The notes under the pieces were generated by a model that saw nothing but the letters and a program-made list of their open reading frames with translations, was not told the origin of the DNA and made no database searches. Shown in pieces: positions 8,243 to 17,108 of a DNA stretch of 64,000 bases. Numbering within the stretch: position 1 is the first letter of the stretch; the number at the start of each line of letters is the position of its first letter. The position numbers were made by a program, and so were the translations under genes. Source of the stretch: Shinella zoogloeoides (GTDB taxonomy: Bacteria > Pseudomonadota > Alphaproteobacteria > Rhizobiales > Rhizobiaceae); the NCBI RefSeq assembly GCF_022682305.1, contig NZ_CP093528.1:3903501-3967500 (forward strand). The letters run 5' to 3'.

Positions 8243-10132
8243 TCAATCCATGGCGTGGATATCGCGGTCCTTCGTTTCCGGCAGGAAGAGCATGCCGATG
8301 ACGAGGGTGAGACCGGCGAAGATGATCGGATACCAGAGGCCGAAGTAGATATCGCCACGGGCCGCGCTCATCGCGAAGGCCGTTGCCGGCAGCAGGCCGC
8401 CGAACCAGCCGTTGCCGATATGGTAGGGCAGCGACATGCCGGTGTAGCGGATGCGGGTCGGGAACAGTTCCACCAGAAGGGCGGCGATCGGGCCGTAGAC
8501 CATCGTGACGTAGATCACGAGCACGGTCAGCACGGCGATGATCGTGACCCAGTTCACGTTGGCCGGGTCGGCGACCATGGTGAAGGCACCGGCAGCCGGG
8601 ATCGTGTAGACGGCCATGTCGGCGGCGCTACCGACTTCCTCGGCCGTCAGCAGCTTGCCGGAAACGAGGTCGGCAGCCGGCACGGTCGCCTTCTCGCCGG
8701 CGCGGATGGCGGCGGCGTCGAGCTTCAGTTCCGGGTTGGCCGCAACGAAGGCGTCAAGCTTGCTGTCCGGAACCTTGGCAGCGCCACGGACCAGCGGATA
8801 GCCGCCGTCATGAAGTGCGATGTTGATACCCTTCTTGAAAGCCGCGTCGAGCGCCTTTGCCTGGTCCGCCGAGGCGACGGCATCATAGCTCGTGATGGTC
8901 TCGTCGCCGATCTTGACCGTCGCGGCCGTGCCGGGAGCCGCCGTGGTGACGACGTCGTAAGGCACGGAGTTACGGGTCAGGAAGTCGGTCGCGATATCGC
9001 AGGACGTGGTGAACTTCGCCGTGCCAGTCGGGTTGAACTGGAACTTGCAGTCGCCGGGAGCGGCCGTGACGGTCGCACGGGATGCCTGCTGCGCCTGTGC
9101 CAGCGCCGGATTGCCGGCCCAGGTCAGCGCCTTGAACAGCGGGAAGTAGGTGAGCATGGCGAGCAACAGGCCGGCCATGATGATCGGCTTGCGGCCGATC
9201 TTGTCCGACAGCCAGCCGAAGAAGACGAAGAAGCCGGTGCCGAAGATCAGCGAGGCGGCGACCATCAGGTTCGCCGACTGGCTGTCGACCTTCAGCACGC
9301 CCGTCAGGAAGAACAGCGCGTAGAACTGGCCGGAATACCAGACGACGGCCTGGCCGACGACGGCACCGAACAGGGCGAGCAGCGCGATCTTGGCGTTGCG
9401 CCACTGGCCAAAGGCTTCCGTCAGCGGCGCCTTGGAGCCCTTGCCCTCTTCCTTCATCTTCGCGAAGGCCGGGGATTCGTGCATCTTCATGCGGATCCAG
9501 ACGGATACGCCGAGAAGGACGACCGAGACGAGGAAGGGAATGCGCCAGCCCCATTCGGCGAAGGCTTCCTTGCCGACCATGAACTGCACCGCGAGGATCA
9601 CCACCAGCGACAGGAACAGGCCGAGCGTCGCCGTCGTCTGAATCCAGGAGGTGAAGTAGCCGCGCCTGCCGTCCGGCGCGTGCTCGGCGACATAGGTCGC
9701 GGCACCGCCATATTCACCGCCGAGCGCAAGGCCCTGCAGCATGCGCAGCGCGATCAGGATGATCGGGGCGGCGATGCCGATGGTGGCGGCTCCCGGCAGC
9801 AGGCCCACGACGAAGGTCGAGAAACCCATGATCAGGATGGTGACGAGGAAGGTGTACTTGCGGCCGACGAGGTCGCCGAGGCGGCCAAAGACCAGCGCGC
9901 CGAACGGACGCACCAGGAAGCCCGCGGCGAAGGCGAGCAGCGCGAAGATGTTGCGCGTCGTCTCCGGATACTGGCTGAAGAAGGTGGCGCCGATATAGAT
10001 CGCCAGCGAACCGTAAAGATAGAAATCGTACCACTCGAAGACGGTGCCGAGCGACGAGGCGAAAATCACCTTCTTCTGCTCGCCCGTCATGGGCGCCGAC
10101 TTGGCTTTGCCCACGGTCGAAACATTTGCCAT
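8243..10132 (-). CDS. MFS transporter, metabolite:H+ symporter type, with a large periplasmic insertion
   Basis: The 629-residue product has the MHS-family start (SLGTVFEWYDFYLYGSLA), the loop motif GRLGDLVGRKY, the mirror motif GWLSDKIGRKP, and the C-terminal LFLPETKDRD. Relatives (ProP, ShiA, KgtP) import compatible solutes or organic acids with protons; they are 420-450 residues long. The excess is a soluble stretch at about 338-526 between the ninth and tenth helices, with two cysteines (362, 378) that could pair in the periplasm. The frame is continuous, so it is not a frameshift artefact. Substrate unknown. The start is the ATG giving MANVSTVGKAKS, with a usable ribosome site; further upstream codons look non-coding. 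Confidence 0.85.
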   Translation of the reverse strand: MANVSTVGKAKSAPMTGEQKKVIFASSLGTVFEWYDFYLYGSLAIYIGATFFSQYPETTRNIFALLAFAAGFLVRPFGALVFGRLGDLVGRKYTFLVTILIMGFSTFVVGLLPGAATIGIAAPIILIALRMLQGLALGGEYGGAATYVAEHAPDGRRGYFTSWIQTTATLGLFLSLVVILAVQFMVGKEAFAEWGWRIPFLVSVVLLGVSVWIRMKMHESPAFAKMKEEGKGSKAPLTEAFGQWRNAKIALLALFGAVVGQAVVWYSGQFYALFFLTGVLKVDSQSANLMVAASLIFGTGFFVFFGWLSDKIGRKPIIMAGLLLAMLTYFPLFKALTWAGNPALAQAQQASRATVTAAPGDCKFQFNPTGTAKFTTSCDIATDFLTRNSVPYDVVTTAAPGTAATVKIGDETITSYDAVASADQAKALDAAFKKGINIALHDGGYPLVRGAAKVPDSKLDAFVAANPELKLDAAAIRAGEKATVPAADLVSGKLLTAEEVGSAADMAVYTIPAAGAFTMVADPANVNWVTIIAVLTVLVIYVTMVYGPIAALLVELFPTRIRYTGMSLPYHIGNGWFGGLLPATAFAMSAARGDIYFGLWYPIIFAGLTLVIGMLFLPETKDRDIHAMD

Positions 10133-10341
10133 TCCATTGTCCTCCACGAAAACGGCGTAAGGGGGCAACCCGTATGCGGCCCGGTGTTTCTCCCAAAAAC
10201 GCCGGGCAGGGTGCGCCTTGATGGAAGGATGGCAGAAAACGCCGGGCCGCATCAGCGCTGCTTTGGGCTTATGACTTTGGGTGTACGACTTAAGTCGCGG
10301 ACGGGCGGGCGCTGCCAAACGGCCGATCCGTCATGCAAGGC

Positions 10342-10369
10342 TTGACTCTTCGGCAGATGAGCGTATTCA
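10342..10369 (+). promoter_or_regulatory. Promoter of the asd leader
   Basis: TTGACT (10342-10347), a 16-nt spacer and TATTCA (10364-10369). Transcription would start near 10376, leaving about 16 nt before the leader ORF start codon at 10392. The 10133-10341 stretch upstream holds the MFS 5' region and I see nothing else in it. Confidence 0.6.
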
Positions 10370-10391
10370 GCACCCACGCAAAGGAACCGCC

Positions 10392-10511
10392 ATGTACCGC
10401 TTTGGGATTGCCATCGCCCGCATGATCGCTCCGGCCTTCAACGCCGGACGGGTTCGCCATTGCGTATCGATTTCCAAAACAACGGCCAAAACGACGACGA
10501 AAACCGTCTGA
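10392..10511 (+). CDS. Putative Thr/Lys-rich leader peptide of asd
   Basis: A 39-codon ORF with a good AAAGGA ribosome site six bases upstream. Codons 29-38 read Lys-Thr-Thr-Ala-Lys-Thr-Thr-Thr-Lys-Thr, then Val and stop: six Thr and three Lys in ten codons. All three Lys are AAA, although AAG dominates in this genome. It lies between a promoter and asd, the branch-point enzyme for threonine, lysine and methionine, and is followed by hairpins. This is the layout of amino acid biosynthesis leaders such as thrL. The peptide would act through its translation, not as a product. It could instead be a small orphan protein; no homolog search was possible. Confidence 0.6.
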   Translation: MYRFGIAIARMIAPAFNAGRVRHCVSISKTTAKTTTKTV

Positions 10512-10533
10512 CGTCTCTGGCCCACCGCTCTCT

Positions 10534-10595
10534 CCCCGGTATGGCCGGGGACCGAAACCCGCGTTACGGTCGGCGGGTTTCCCCTCCTGACCCGC
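10534..10595 (+). promoter_or_regulatory. Candidate attenuator hairpins between the leader ORF and asd
   Basis: P1 pairs CCCCGG (10534-10539) with CCGGGG (10545-10550). P2 is a perfect 9-bp stem, GAAACCCGC (10554-10562) with GCGGGTTTC (10573-10581), loop 10 nt. Alternatives exclude these: GGGG (10547-10550) can pair CCCC (10581-10584), and GCGGGT (10573-10578) can pair ACCCGC (10590-10595). The run downstream of P2 is TTTCCCCTCC, not a clean U-tract, so control could be by pausing, by Rho or at asd translation. Confidence 0.5.
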
Positions 10596-10623
10596 GGAGA
10601 GACAGAGAAAGAGAGCTTTAGTC

Positions 10624-11658
10624 ATGGGTTTCAAGATCGCAGTCGCCGGCGCGACCGGCAATGTCGGCCGCGAAATGCTGAACATCCTCGTTGAACGCGG
10701 TTTCCCGGCCGACGAAGTCGTCGCGCTGGCATCCAGCCGTTCGCAGGGCGTGGAAGTCTCCTTCGGCGACAAGACGCTGAAGGTGCAGAACCTCGAGAAC
10801 TACGATTTCTCCGACACGGACATCTGCCTGATGTCGGCCGGCGGCACCGTCTCGCAGAAATATTCGCCGAAGATCGGCGCGCAGGGCTGCGTCGTCATCG
10901 ACAACTCCTCGGCCTGGCGCTACGACGCCGACGTTCCACTGATCGTTCCGGAAGTGAACCCGGATGCTATCGCCCAGTTCACCCGCAAGAACATCATCGC
11001 CAACCCGAATTGCTCGACCGCCCAGCTCGTCGTCGCGCTGAAGCCGCTGCATGACCTCGCCACCATCAAGCGCGTCGTCGTCTCGACCTACCAGTCCGTC
11101 TCCGGCGCCGGCAAGGACGGCATGGACGAGCTCTTCAACCAGACCCGCGCCGTCTTCGTCGCCGATCCGGTCGAATCGAAGAAGTTCACCAAGCGCATCG
11201 CCTTCAACGTCATCCCGCACATCGACAGCTTCATGGAAGACGGCTACACGAAGGAAGAGTGGAAGGTGCTCGCCGAGACCAAGAAGATGCTCGACCCGAA
11301 GATCAAGGTGACCTGCACGGCCGTGCGCGTCCCGGTCTTCATCGGCCATTCCGAATCGGTCAACATCGAGTTCGAGAAGGAAATCACCGCCGACGAGGCG
11401 CGCGATATCCTGCGCGAGGCACCGGGTTGCCAGGTCATCGACAAGCACGAGAACGGCGGCTACATCACCCCGTACGAATCGGCCGGTGAAGACGCCACCT
11501 ACATCTCGCGCATCCGCGAGGACGCGACGGTCGAGAACGGCCTCAACATGTGGGTCGTTTCCGACAACCTTCGCAAGGGCGCGGCCCTCAACGCCATCCA
11601 GATCGCGGAACTGCTCGTCGCTCGCGGCCTGATCAAGGCGAAGAAGCAGGCAGCCTGA
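10624..11658 (+). CDS. asd: Aspartate-semialdehyde dehydrogenase
   Basis: The 344-residue enzyme reduces aspartyl phosphate to aspartate semialdehyde, the branch point for lysine/diaminopimelate, threonine and methionine. NADP-binding GATGNVG is at 9-15 and the catalytic cysteine is C130 in NPNCSTAQL; the DNSSAWR motif is also present. It is monocistronic, ending at a 15-bp terminator. About 250 nt of leader precede it, with a Thr/Lys-rich ORF and alternative hairpins. The start ATG has only a weak purine-rich ribosome site (AAGAGAG about 8 bases upstream). Confidence 0.96.
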   Translation: MGFKIAVAGATGNVGREMLNILVERGFPADEVVALASSRSQGVEVSFGDKTLKVQNLENYDFSDTDICLMSAGGTVSQKYSPKIGAQGCVVIDNSSAWRYDADVPLIVPEVNPDAIAQFTRKNIIANPNCSTAQLVVALKPLHDLATIKRVVVSTYQSVSGAGKDGMDELFNQTRAVFVADPVESKKFTKRIAFNVIPHIDSFMEDGYTKEEWKVLAETKKMLDPKIKVTCTAVRVPVFIGHSESVNIEFEKEITADEARDILREAPGCQVIDKHENGGYITPYESAGEDATYISRIREDATVENGLNMWVVSDNLRKGAALNAIQIAELLVARGLIKAKKQAA

Positions 11659-11725
11659 CCGGAAATCACGACCTTGCCGCATTTCGGTGAAAAGTGGCAA
11701 CGGTCCGTTAACCGACTTTAAATAA

Positions 11726-11767
11726 AAGTCCCGGTTGTTCCGTTCAAGAACAATCGGGACTTCGCTT
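11726..11767 (+). terminator. Terminator after asd
   Basis: Stem AAGTCCCGGTTGTTC / GAACAATCGGGACTT (15 pairs including one G-T) with a 7-nt loop, then CGCTTT. Confidence 0.85.
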
Positions 11768-11819
11768 TGAGCCGGCACGGCTTACGGCGGGCGCGGTGAC
11801 AGGAACAGGGGAGCATGGC

Positions 11820-12683
11820 ATGCTCCCGCAGCGGAATTCACGAGAGATCACGGGGTTTTTCATGGGCATGACAAAGAGCGTGGCCAAGGTGCTGGCCGCA
11901 ATGATCGCCACGGCAGCGGTGCCGGCGGCGGCCGAAGCCGCCAAGTGCGGCAACGATGCGGGCGGTTTCCCGGCCTGGGTGGAAGCATTCAAGGAAGAAG
12001 CGGCCGGCCGCGGCATCAGCCGCACGACGCTCGACAAGGCCTTCGCCAATGTCGGCTATGCCAAGGCCACGATCCGCGCCGACCGCGGCCAGAAGAGCTT
12101 CAAGCTCTCGCTCGACCAGTTCATGCAGAAGCGCGGCGGCCAGGCGATCATCAAGCGCGGCAGGAGCCTGCGCAAGCAGAATGCGGCGCTCTTCGACCGC
12201 ATCGAGGCCCGCTACGGCGTGCCCGCCGGCCCGCTGCTCGCCATCTGGGGCATGGAGACCGGCTTCGGCGGCTTCCTCGGCAAGGAGCACACGCTTTCGG
12301 CCGTCGCGACGCTCGCCTATGACTGCCGCCGCTCGGACTATTTCACCAACCAGCTCTATGCCGCCCTGCAGCTCGTGCAGAACGGCACGCTCAGCCCCAC
12401 GGCACGGGGCGCGGCGCATGGCGAGATCGGCCAGACGCAATTCCTGCCGGTCAACGTGCTGAAATACGGCGTTGATGGCGACGGCAACGGCCGCATCGAC
12501 CTCGTCGGCTCGAAGGCCGACGCACTTGCCTCCACGGCGAACTTCCTGCGCGGCCACGGCTGGAGCGCGGGCGCGGGCTACCAGCCGGGCGAGCCGAACT
12601 TCGGCGCGTTGCAGGGCTGGAACGCAGCCAGCGTCTACCAGCGCGCGATCGCCATCATCGGCGCGGAAATCGACGGCGACTGA
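11820..12683 (+). CDS. Lytic murein transglycosylase, MltB/SLT_2-like
   Basis: Secreted peptidoglycan-cleaving enzyme. From the ATG with AGGGGAG six bases upstream the protein has 287 residues. A hydrophobic segment (about 21-40) ends in AAAEA, a plausible signal peptidase site before AKCGND. A later ATG (11862) would give a more compact signal peptide but lacks a clear ribosome site. The catalytic glutamate is E146 in GMETGFGG, and GEIGQTQFLP is the second family motif. It is shorter than E. coli MltB and lacks a lipobox. A terminator follows. Confidence 0.87.
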   Translation: MLPQRNSREITGFFMGMTKSVAKVLAAMIATAAVPAAAEAAKCGNDAGGFPAWVEAFKEEAAGRGISRTTLDKAFANVGYAKATIRADRGQKSFKLSLDQFMQKRGGQAIIKRGRSLRKQNAALFDRIEARYGVPAGPLLAIWGMETGFGGFLGKEHTLSAVATLAYDCRRSDYFTNQLYAALQLVQNGTLSPTARGAAHGEIGQTQFLPVNVLKYGVDGDGNGRIDLVGSKADALASTANFLRGHGWSAGAGYQPGEPNFGALQGWNAASVYQRAIAIIGAEIDGD

Positions 12684-12718
12684 TTCAGCCGGCCTATCGG
12701 CGGACTCGACTTGCTGAC

Positions 12719-12742
12719 GCCCGGCCCTGCGCCGGGCGTTTT
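12719..12742 (+). terminator. Terminator after the transglycosylase gene
   Basis: Stem GCCCGGC / GCCGGGC with a 5-nt loop, followed by GTTTT. Confidence 0.85.
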
Positions 12743-12763
12743 GCATGATGGAGACGGCAATAA

Positions 12764-12791
12764 AAAACCCGGCTGCAAGCAGCCGGGTTTT
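12764..12791. terminator. Bidirectional terminator, main stop for trcR
   Basis: Perfect 13-bp stem AAAACCCGGCTGC / GCAGCCGGGTTTT around a 2-nt loop. It lies 24 nt beyond the trcR stop codon, and A/T runs on both sides allow use in either direction. Confidence 0.85.
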
Positions 12792-12814
12792 CACGATCTG
12801 CGATGAAGCGCGGC

Positions 12815-13516
12815 TCAGAAGCCGTCGTCTTCGTCCTCTTCCGGCGTTGCCGACTTCAGCGACTTGAGCTTGGCGAAGACGGCGTCGGCGTCGATTTCCT
12901 TCTCTTCCTCGCGGTCGGTGCTGTAAGGCAGCTTTTCCGTTTCCTGCGCCGGTTCCAGCGTTGCGCCGAGTTCGGCGGCGGTCGGCAGCGGACGGCCCTT
13001 CGAAGCGCGTTCGACTTCGAGGTCGAGGTCGATCTGCGAGCAGAGACCCAGCGTCACCGGGTCCATCGGCGTCAGGTTGGCCGAGTTCCAGTGGGTGCGC
13101 TCGCGGATCTGCTCGATCGTCGACTTGGTCGTGCCGACGAGACGCGAGATCTGCGCATCCTTCAGTTCCGGATGGTTGCGCACGAGCCAGAGAATGGCGT
13201 TCGGGCGGTCCTGGCGCTTGGAGACCGGCGTGTAGCGCGGGCCCTTGCGCTTGGATTCCGGCACGCGGACCTTCGGCTCGGAGAGCTTGAGCTTGTGGTT
13301 CGGATTGGATTCGGCGCGGGCGATCTCCTCGCGGGAGAGCTGGCCGGTCGAGATCGGGTCGAGGCCCTTGATGCCCTGGGCCGATTCGCCGTCGGCGATG
13401 GCCTTCACTTCGAGCGGGTGCAGTTTGCAGAACGTCGCGATCTGGTCGAACGACAGCGCCGTGTTGTCGACCAGCCAGACCGCGGTCGCCTTGGGCATGA
13501 GGAGCTGCTGAGCCAT
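12815..13516 (-). CDS. trcR: Cell cycle transcriptional regulator TrcR (DUF1013)
   Basis: The 233-residue protein matches the alphaproteobacterial DUF1013 family, now named TrcR. A first helix-turn-helix-like segment covers about 22-42 and a second about 121-141 (AQISRLVGTTKSTIEQIRER), followed by THWNSANLTPMDPVTLGLCS and an acidic C-terminus ending in DEDDGF. The family is reported to bind RNA polymerase and tune cell-cycle promoters together with CtrA. The start ATG has AAGGA seven bases upstream. It is monocistronic and divergent from acsA. Confidence 0.88.
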   Translation of the reverse strand: MAQQLLMPKATAVWLVDNTALSFDQIATFCKLHPLEVKAIADGESAQGIKGLDPISTGQLSREEIARAESNPNHKLKLSEPKVRVPESKRKGPRYTPVSKRQDRPNAILWLVRNHPELKDAQISRLVGTTKSTIEQIRERTHWNSANLTPMDPVTLGLCSQIDLDLEVERASKGRPLPTAAELGATLEPAQETEKLPYSTDREEEKEIDADAVFAKLKSLKSATPEEDEDDGF

Positions 13517-13744
13517 GGATATAATCCTTCTGTCCGTCCGCGCCGGTGTCGCGGGCCGTGGGGTAACCACTATATTTCCGGGAATTGCGCCCTCTATAAC
13601 GCCACCGTCGCAGAAATGCAATTCTTCAAGAGCAAATGACCTTTTGTCTAATTGCCCGACTGCATCGACCTGTTATGTATGGGCAAGGAGCCGCGGGGAC
13701 CGGAGGAGATCGGCCCCCGTGAATTGCAGTTTAGGGAGGAATCC

Positions 13745-15700
13745 ATGTCCGCAAAGACCTATCCGGTGCTGAAGTCCGCGAAGAACCGCACGCTGATGGA
13801 CAACGACACCTATCAGAAATGGTATCGCGAAAGCGTCGAGAACCCGGAGCGCTTCTGGGACAAGCACGGCATGCGGATCGACTGGTTCAAGCCCTATACC
13901 AAGGTGAAGAACACGTCCTTTACCGGCAAGGTGCCGATCAAGTGGTACGAGGACGGCATCACCAACGTCTCCTACAACTGCATCGACCGGCATCTCAAGG
14001 CGCATGGCGACGACGTCGCCATCATCTGGGAAGGCGACAACCCCTATATCGACAAGAAGATCACCTATAACGAGCTTTACGAGCACGTCTGCCGCATGGC
14101 GAACGTGATGAAGAAGCACGGCGTCAAGAAGGGCGACCGCGTTACCATCTACATGCCGATGATCCCGGAAGCGGCTTATGCGATGCTCGCCTGCTCTCGC
14201 ATCGGCGCCGTCCATTCCGTCGTCTTCGGCGGCTTCTCGCCGGACGCGCTGGCCGGCCGCATCGTCGACTGCGAATCGACCTTCGTCATCACATGCGACG
14301 AGGGCGTGCGCGGCGGCAAGCCGATCCCGCTGAAGGAAAACACCGACACGGCCATCGACATCGCCGCCAAGAACCACGTCATCGTCAACAAGGTTCTGGT
14401 CGTGCGCCGCACCGGCGGCAAGATCGGCTGGGCGCCGGGCCGCGACATCTGGCACCACCAGGAAGTGCTGACCGTGCCGCACGATTGTCCGCCGGCCAGG
14501 ATGAAGGCGGAAGACCCGCTTTTCATCCTCTATACGTCCGGCTCGACCGGCAAGCCGAAGGGCGTGCTGCACACGACGGGCGGCTATCTCGTCTATGCCT
14601 CGATGACCCACCAATACGTCTTCGACTACAAGGACGGCGAGGTCTACTGGTGCACGGCGGATGTGGGCTGGGTCACCGGCCATTCCTACATCGTCTACGG
14701 TCCGCTCGCCAACCGCGCGACCACGCTGATGTTCGAAGGCATTCCGAACTTCCCCGATGCCGGCCGTTTCTGGGAAGTGGTCGACAAGCACAAGGTCAAC
14801 ATCTTCTACACCGCACCGACGGCGATCCGCGCGCTGATGGGCGCCGGCGACGAGTTCGTGAAGCGCTCCAGCCGCTCCTCGATCCGCCTGCTCGGCTCGG
14901 TCGGCGAGCCGATCAACCCGGAAGCCTGGGAATGGTATTACAACGTGGTGGGCGAGGGCCGCTCGCCGATCGTCGATACCTGGTGGCAGACGGAGACCGG
15001 CGCTGCGCTCATCACGCCGCTGCCGGGCGCGACGGACCTGAAGCCCGGCTCCGCCACGCGGCCGTTCTTCGGCGTCCAGCCCCAGCTCGTCGATAACGAG
15101 GGCAAGGTGCTGGAAGGCGTCGCCGACGGCAACCTCTGCATCATCGATAGCTGGCCGGGCCAGGCGCGCACGGTCTACGGCGATCACAAGCGCTTCGTCG
15201 AGACGTACTTCTCCACCTACAAGGGCAAGTACTTCACCGGTGACGGCTGCCGCCGCGACGAGGACGGCTACTACTGGATCACCGGCCGCGTCGACGACGT
15301 GCTCAACATTTCCGGTCACCGCCTCGGCACGGCCGAAATCGAATCGGCGCTCGTCTCGCACCACCTCGTCTCGGAAGCCGCCGTCGTCGGCTATCCGCAC
15401 GCCCTCAAGGGCCAGGGCATCTACTGCTATGTCTCGCTGATGGCCGGCGAGGAGGGCACGGAGGCGCTGCGCCAGGACCTCGTCAAGCACGTGCGCCGGG
15501 AAATCGGCCCCATCGCGACACCGGACAAGATCCAGTTCGCCCCCGGTCTGCCGAAGACCCGCTCGGGCAAGATCATGCGCCGCATCCTGCGCAAGATCGC
15601 CGAGGACGATTTCGGCTCGCTCGGCGACACCTCGACGCTGTCCGATCCGGCCGTCGTGGACGACTTGATCGCCAACCGGCAGAACAAGGCCGCCGGCTGA
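13745..15700 (+). CDS. acsA: Acetyl-CoA synthetase (AMP-forming)
   Basis: This 651-residue adenylate-forming enzyme makes acetyl-CoA from acetate, ATP and CoA. Motifs in order: [19 protein letters not shown] (phosphate loop), [10 protein letters not shown], the hinge region [18 protein letters not shown], and [12 protein letters not shown], whose lysine is the residue inactivated by acetylation in this family. The length is standard. AGGGAGG lies just upstream of the ATG. It is divergent from trcR across 228 bp and ends at a terminator, so is monocistronic. Confidence 0.96.
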   Translation: MSAKTYPVLKSAKNRTLMDNDTYQKWYRESVENPERFWDKHGMRIDWFKPYTKVKNTSFTGKVPIKWYEDGITNVSYNCIDRHLKAHGDDVAIIWEGDNPYIDKKITYNELYEHVCRMANVMKKHGVKKGDRVTIYMPMIPEAAYAMLACSRIGAVHSVVFGGFSPDALAGRIVDCESTFVITCDEGVRGGKPIPLKENTDTAIDIAAKNHVIVNKVLVVRRTGGKIGWAPGRDIWHHQEVLTVPHDCPPARMKAEDPLFILYTSGSTGKPKGVLHTTGGYLVYASMTHQYVFDYKDGEVYWCTADVGWVTGHSYIVYGPLANRATTLMFEGIPNFPDAGRFWEVVDKHKVNIFYTAPTAIRALMGAGDEFVKRSSRSSIRLLGSVGEPINPEAWEWYYNVVGEGRSPIVDTWWQTETGAALITPLPGATDLKPGSATRPFFGVQPQLVDNEGKVLEGVADGNLCIIDSWPGQARTVYGDHKRFVETYFSTYKGKYFTGDGCRRDEDGYYWITGRVDDVLNISGHRLGTAEIESALVSHHLVSEAAVVGYPHALKGQGIYCYVSLMAGEEGTEALRQDLVKHVRREIGPIATPDKIQFAPGLPKTRSGKIMRRILRKIAEDDFGSLGDTSTLSDPAVVDDLIANRQNKAAG

Positions 15701-15720
15701 TCGGCCCTTCCGGAAAACGC

Positions 15721-15752
15721 GAAACGGCGGCCGATGGCCGCCGTTTCCGTTT
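15721..15752 (+). terminator. Terminator after acsA
   Basis: Perfect 12-bp stem GAAACGGCGGCC / GGCCGCCGTTTC with a 3-nt loop, then CGTTTC. Confidence 0.85.
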
Positions 15753-15785
15753 CAGGCATACAATCTGCCGGAAGCCGAGGGGTTC

Positions 15786-15983
15786 TTAGAAGTCGATCGC
15801 CCGGCCCTTGATCTCCCAGTCGCCGAAGCGTGCCGGATCCTCGCCGCCGCGTCCGCCGGTCTCCGGCGCACGCTCGACGGGCGGTGCGGCCTTGCGGCGC
15901 TCCTCCGCCTCCAGAAGTGCGCGCTGGGCAGCAGGCGAAAGCACCTTGCGGCCATCGGAATGATTATCGTTGTCGCTTTGCAT
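15786..15983 (-). CDS. Succinate dehydrogenase assembly factor 4 homolog (DUF1674)
   Basis: This 65-residue protein ends with GGEDPARFGDWEIKGR followed by AIDF, the hallmark of DUF1674/SDHAF4 (PF07896). In mitochondria that factor helps the flavinated SdhA subunit assemble with SdhB; the bacterial role is inferred. An ATG four codons further upstream is possible but sits only a base or two from the AAGG; the chosen ATG has AAGGA about 11 bases upstream. No sdh genes are in the window. Confidence 0.85.
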   Translation of the reverse strand: MQSDNDNHSDGRKVLSPAAQRALLEAEERRKAAPPVERAPETGGRGGEDPARFGDWEIKGRAIDF

Positions 15984-16067
15984 GAAATTCGGCATCCTTC
16001 CCGGATATTGAAGAATTCCTCTCGGCTTACCATCATATAGGGACGTCAGGGCAGCCTGGAAAGCGCT

Positions 16068-16081
16068 GATTCACGTGAAAC
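16068..16081. other. parS-like site (one mismatch)
   Basis: GATTCACGTGAAAC differs from the palindromic ParB site GTTTCACGTGAAAC at one arm base. It lies between the SDHAF4-like gene and htpX, about 20 kb from parB and 28 kb from the origin. Confidence 0.65.
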
Positions 16082-16142
16082 GCGCCCTTGAAAGCAGGGA
16101 CGCAGCAAACCGGCGGGAAGGCCGGACAGGAGTTGAAGACCC

Positions 16143-17108
16143 ATGAACATCGTTCGCACAGCCATGCTGCTCGCCGTCATGACGGCGCTTTTCATGGGGG
16201 TGGGCCTGCTCATCGGCGGCAAGGGCGGCATGATGATCGCGCTTCTCGTCGCGGTCGCCATGAACTTCTTCTCCTACTGGAACTCAGACCGGATGGTGCT
16301 GTCCATGTACGGCGCCAAGGAGGTCGACGAGCGCTCGGCGCCGGAATATTACGGCATCGTTCGCGACCTTGCGGCGCGCGCCGGCCTGCCCATGCCGCGC
16401 GTCTTCGTCATCAACAGCGACCAGCCGAACGCCTTTGCGACCGGCCGCAACCCGCAGAACGCGGCCGTCGCCGCCTCCACCGGCCTTCTGCAGGCGCTGA
16501 GCTACGAGGAGGTGGCGGGCGTGATGGCGCATGAACTCGCCCATATCCAGAATCGCGACACGCTGACCATGACGCTGACGGCGACGATCGCCGGCGCGAT
16601 CTCAATGCTCGCCAACTTCGCCATGTTCTTCGGCGGCGGCCACAACCGCGAGAACAACAACCCGCTCGGCTTCATCGGCGTGCTGATCGCCATGATCGTC
16701 GCGCCCTTCGCGGCCATGCTGGTACAGATGGCGATCAGCCGCACGCGCGAATATTCCGCCGACAAGCGGGGCGCGGAGATCTGCGGCAACCCGCTCTGGC
16801 TCGCCTCAGCACTGAAGAAGATCGCCGTCGCCGCTGGCCGCATCCCCAACGAGGCCGCCGAGCACAACCCGGCGACCGCCCATATGTTCATCATCAATCC
16901 GCTCTCGGGCGAGCGCATGGACAACCTGTTCTCGACCCACCCGAACACGGAAAACCGCATCGCCGCGCTGCAGGAAATGGCGCGGGGCATGCAGGCGCGC
17001 TCGACGGAACCCGTCCGGGCTGATAATCCGGTGCGCAAATCGCGCTCCGTACCCACGACGGGCTGGGGACGCGGTGGTTCCGAACCACCAAAAGGTCCCT
17101 GGTCTTGA
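16143..17108 (+). CDS. htpX: Zinc metalloprotease HtpX
   Basis: The 321-residue M48 membrane protease degrades misfolded inner-membrane proteins. Hydrophobic helices lie at about 5-25 and 29-46, with two more after the active site. HELAH (130-134) supplies two zinc ligands and the catalytic glutamate; the third ligand is probably the glutamate in [10 protein letters not shown]. The C-terminal tail is basic and disordered. AGGAG lies about ten bases before the ATG. The stop codon overlaps the TTG start of the methyltransferase gene by 4 bp. Confidence 0.95.
   Translation: MNIVRTAMLLAVMTALFMGVGLLIGGKGGMMIALLVAVAMNFFSYWNSDRMVLSMYGAKEVDERSAPEYYGIVRDLAARAGLPMPRVFVINSDQPNAFATGRNPQNAAVAASTGLLQALSYEEVAGVMAHELAHIQNRDTLTMTLTATIAGAISMLANFAMFFGGGHNRENNNPLGFIGVLIAMIVAPFAAMLVQMAISRTREYSADKRGAEICGNPLWLASALKKIAVAAGRIPNEAAEHNPATAHMFIINPLSGERMDNLFSTHPNTENRIAALQEMARGMQARSTEPVRADNPVRKSRSVPTTGWGRGGSEPPKGPWS

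Noticed and set aside
8255..10345. Long plus-strand open frame (696 codons) over the MFS gene
   Set aside because: Antisense shadow of a GC-rich gene: Arg/Asp/Gly/Gln-rich, no domain, no ribosome site; the minus frame has clear MFS motifs.
11796..11819. GTG start for the lytic transglycosylase
   Set aside because: It lies upstream of the AGGGGAG ribosome site and would put the site inside the coding region; the ATG at 11820 fits better.
13673..15490. 605-codon minus-strand open frame opposite acsA
   Set aside because: Antisense shadow; the plus frame contains all acetyl-CoA synthetase motifs.
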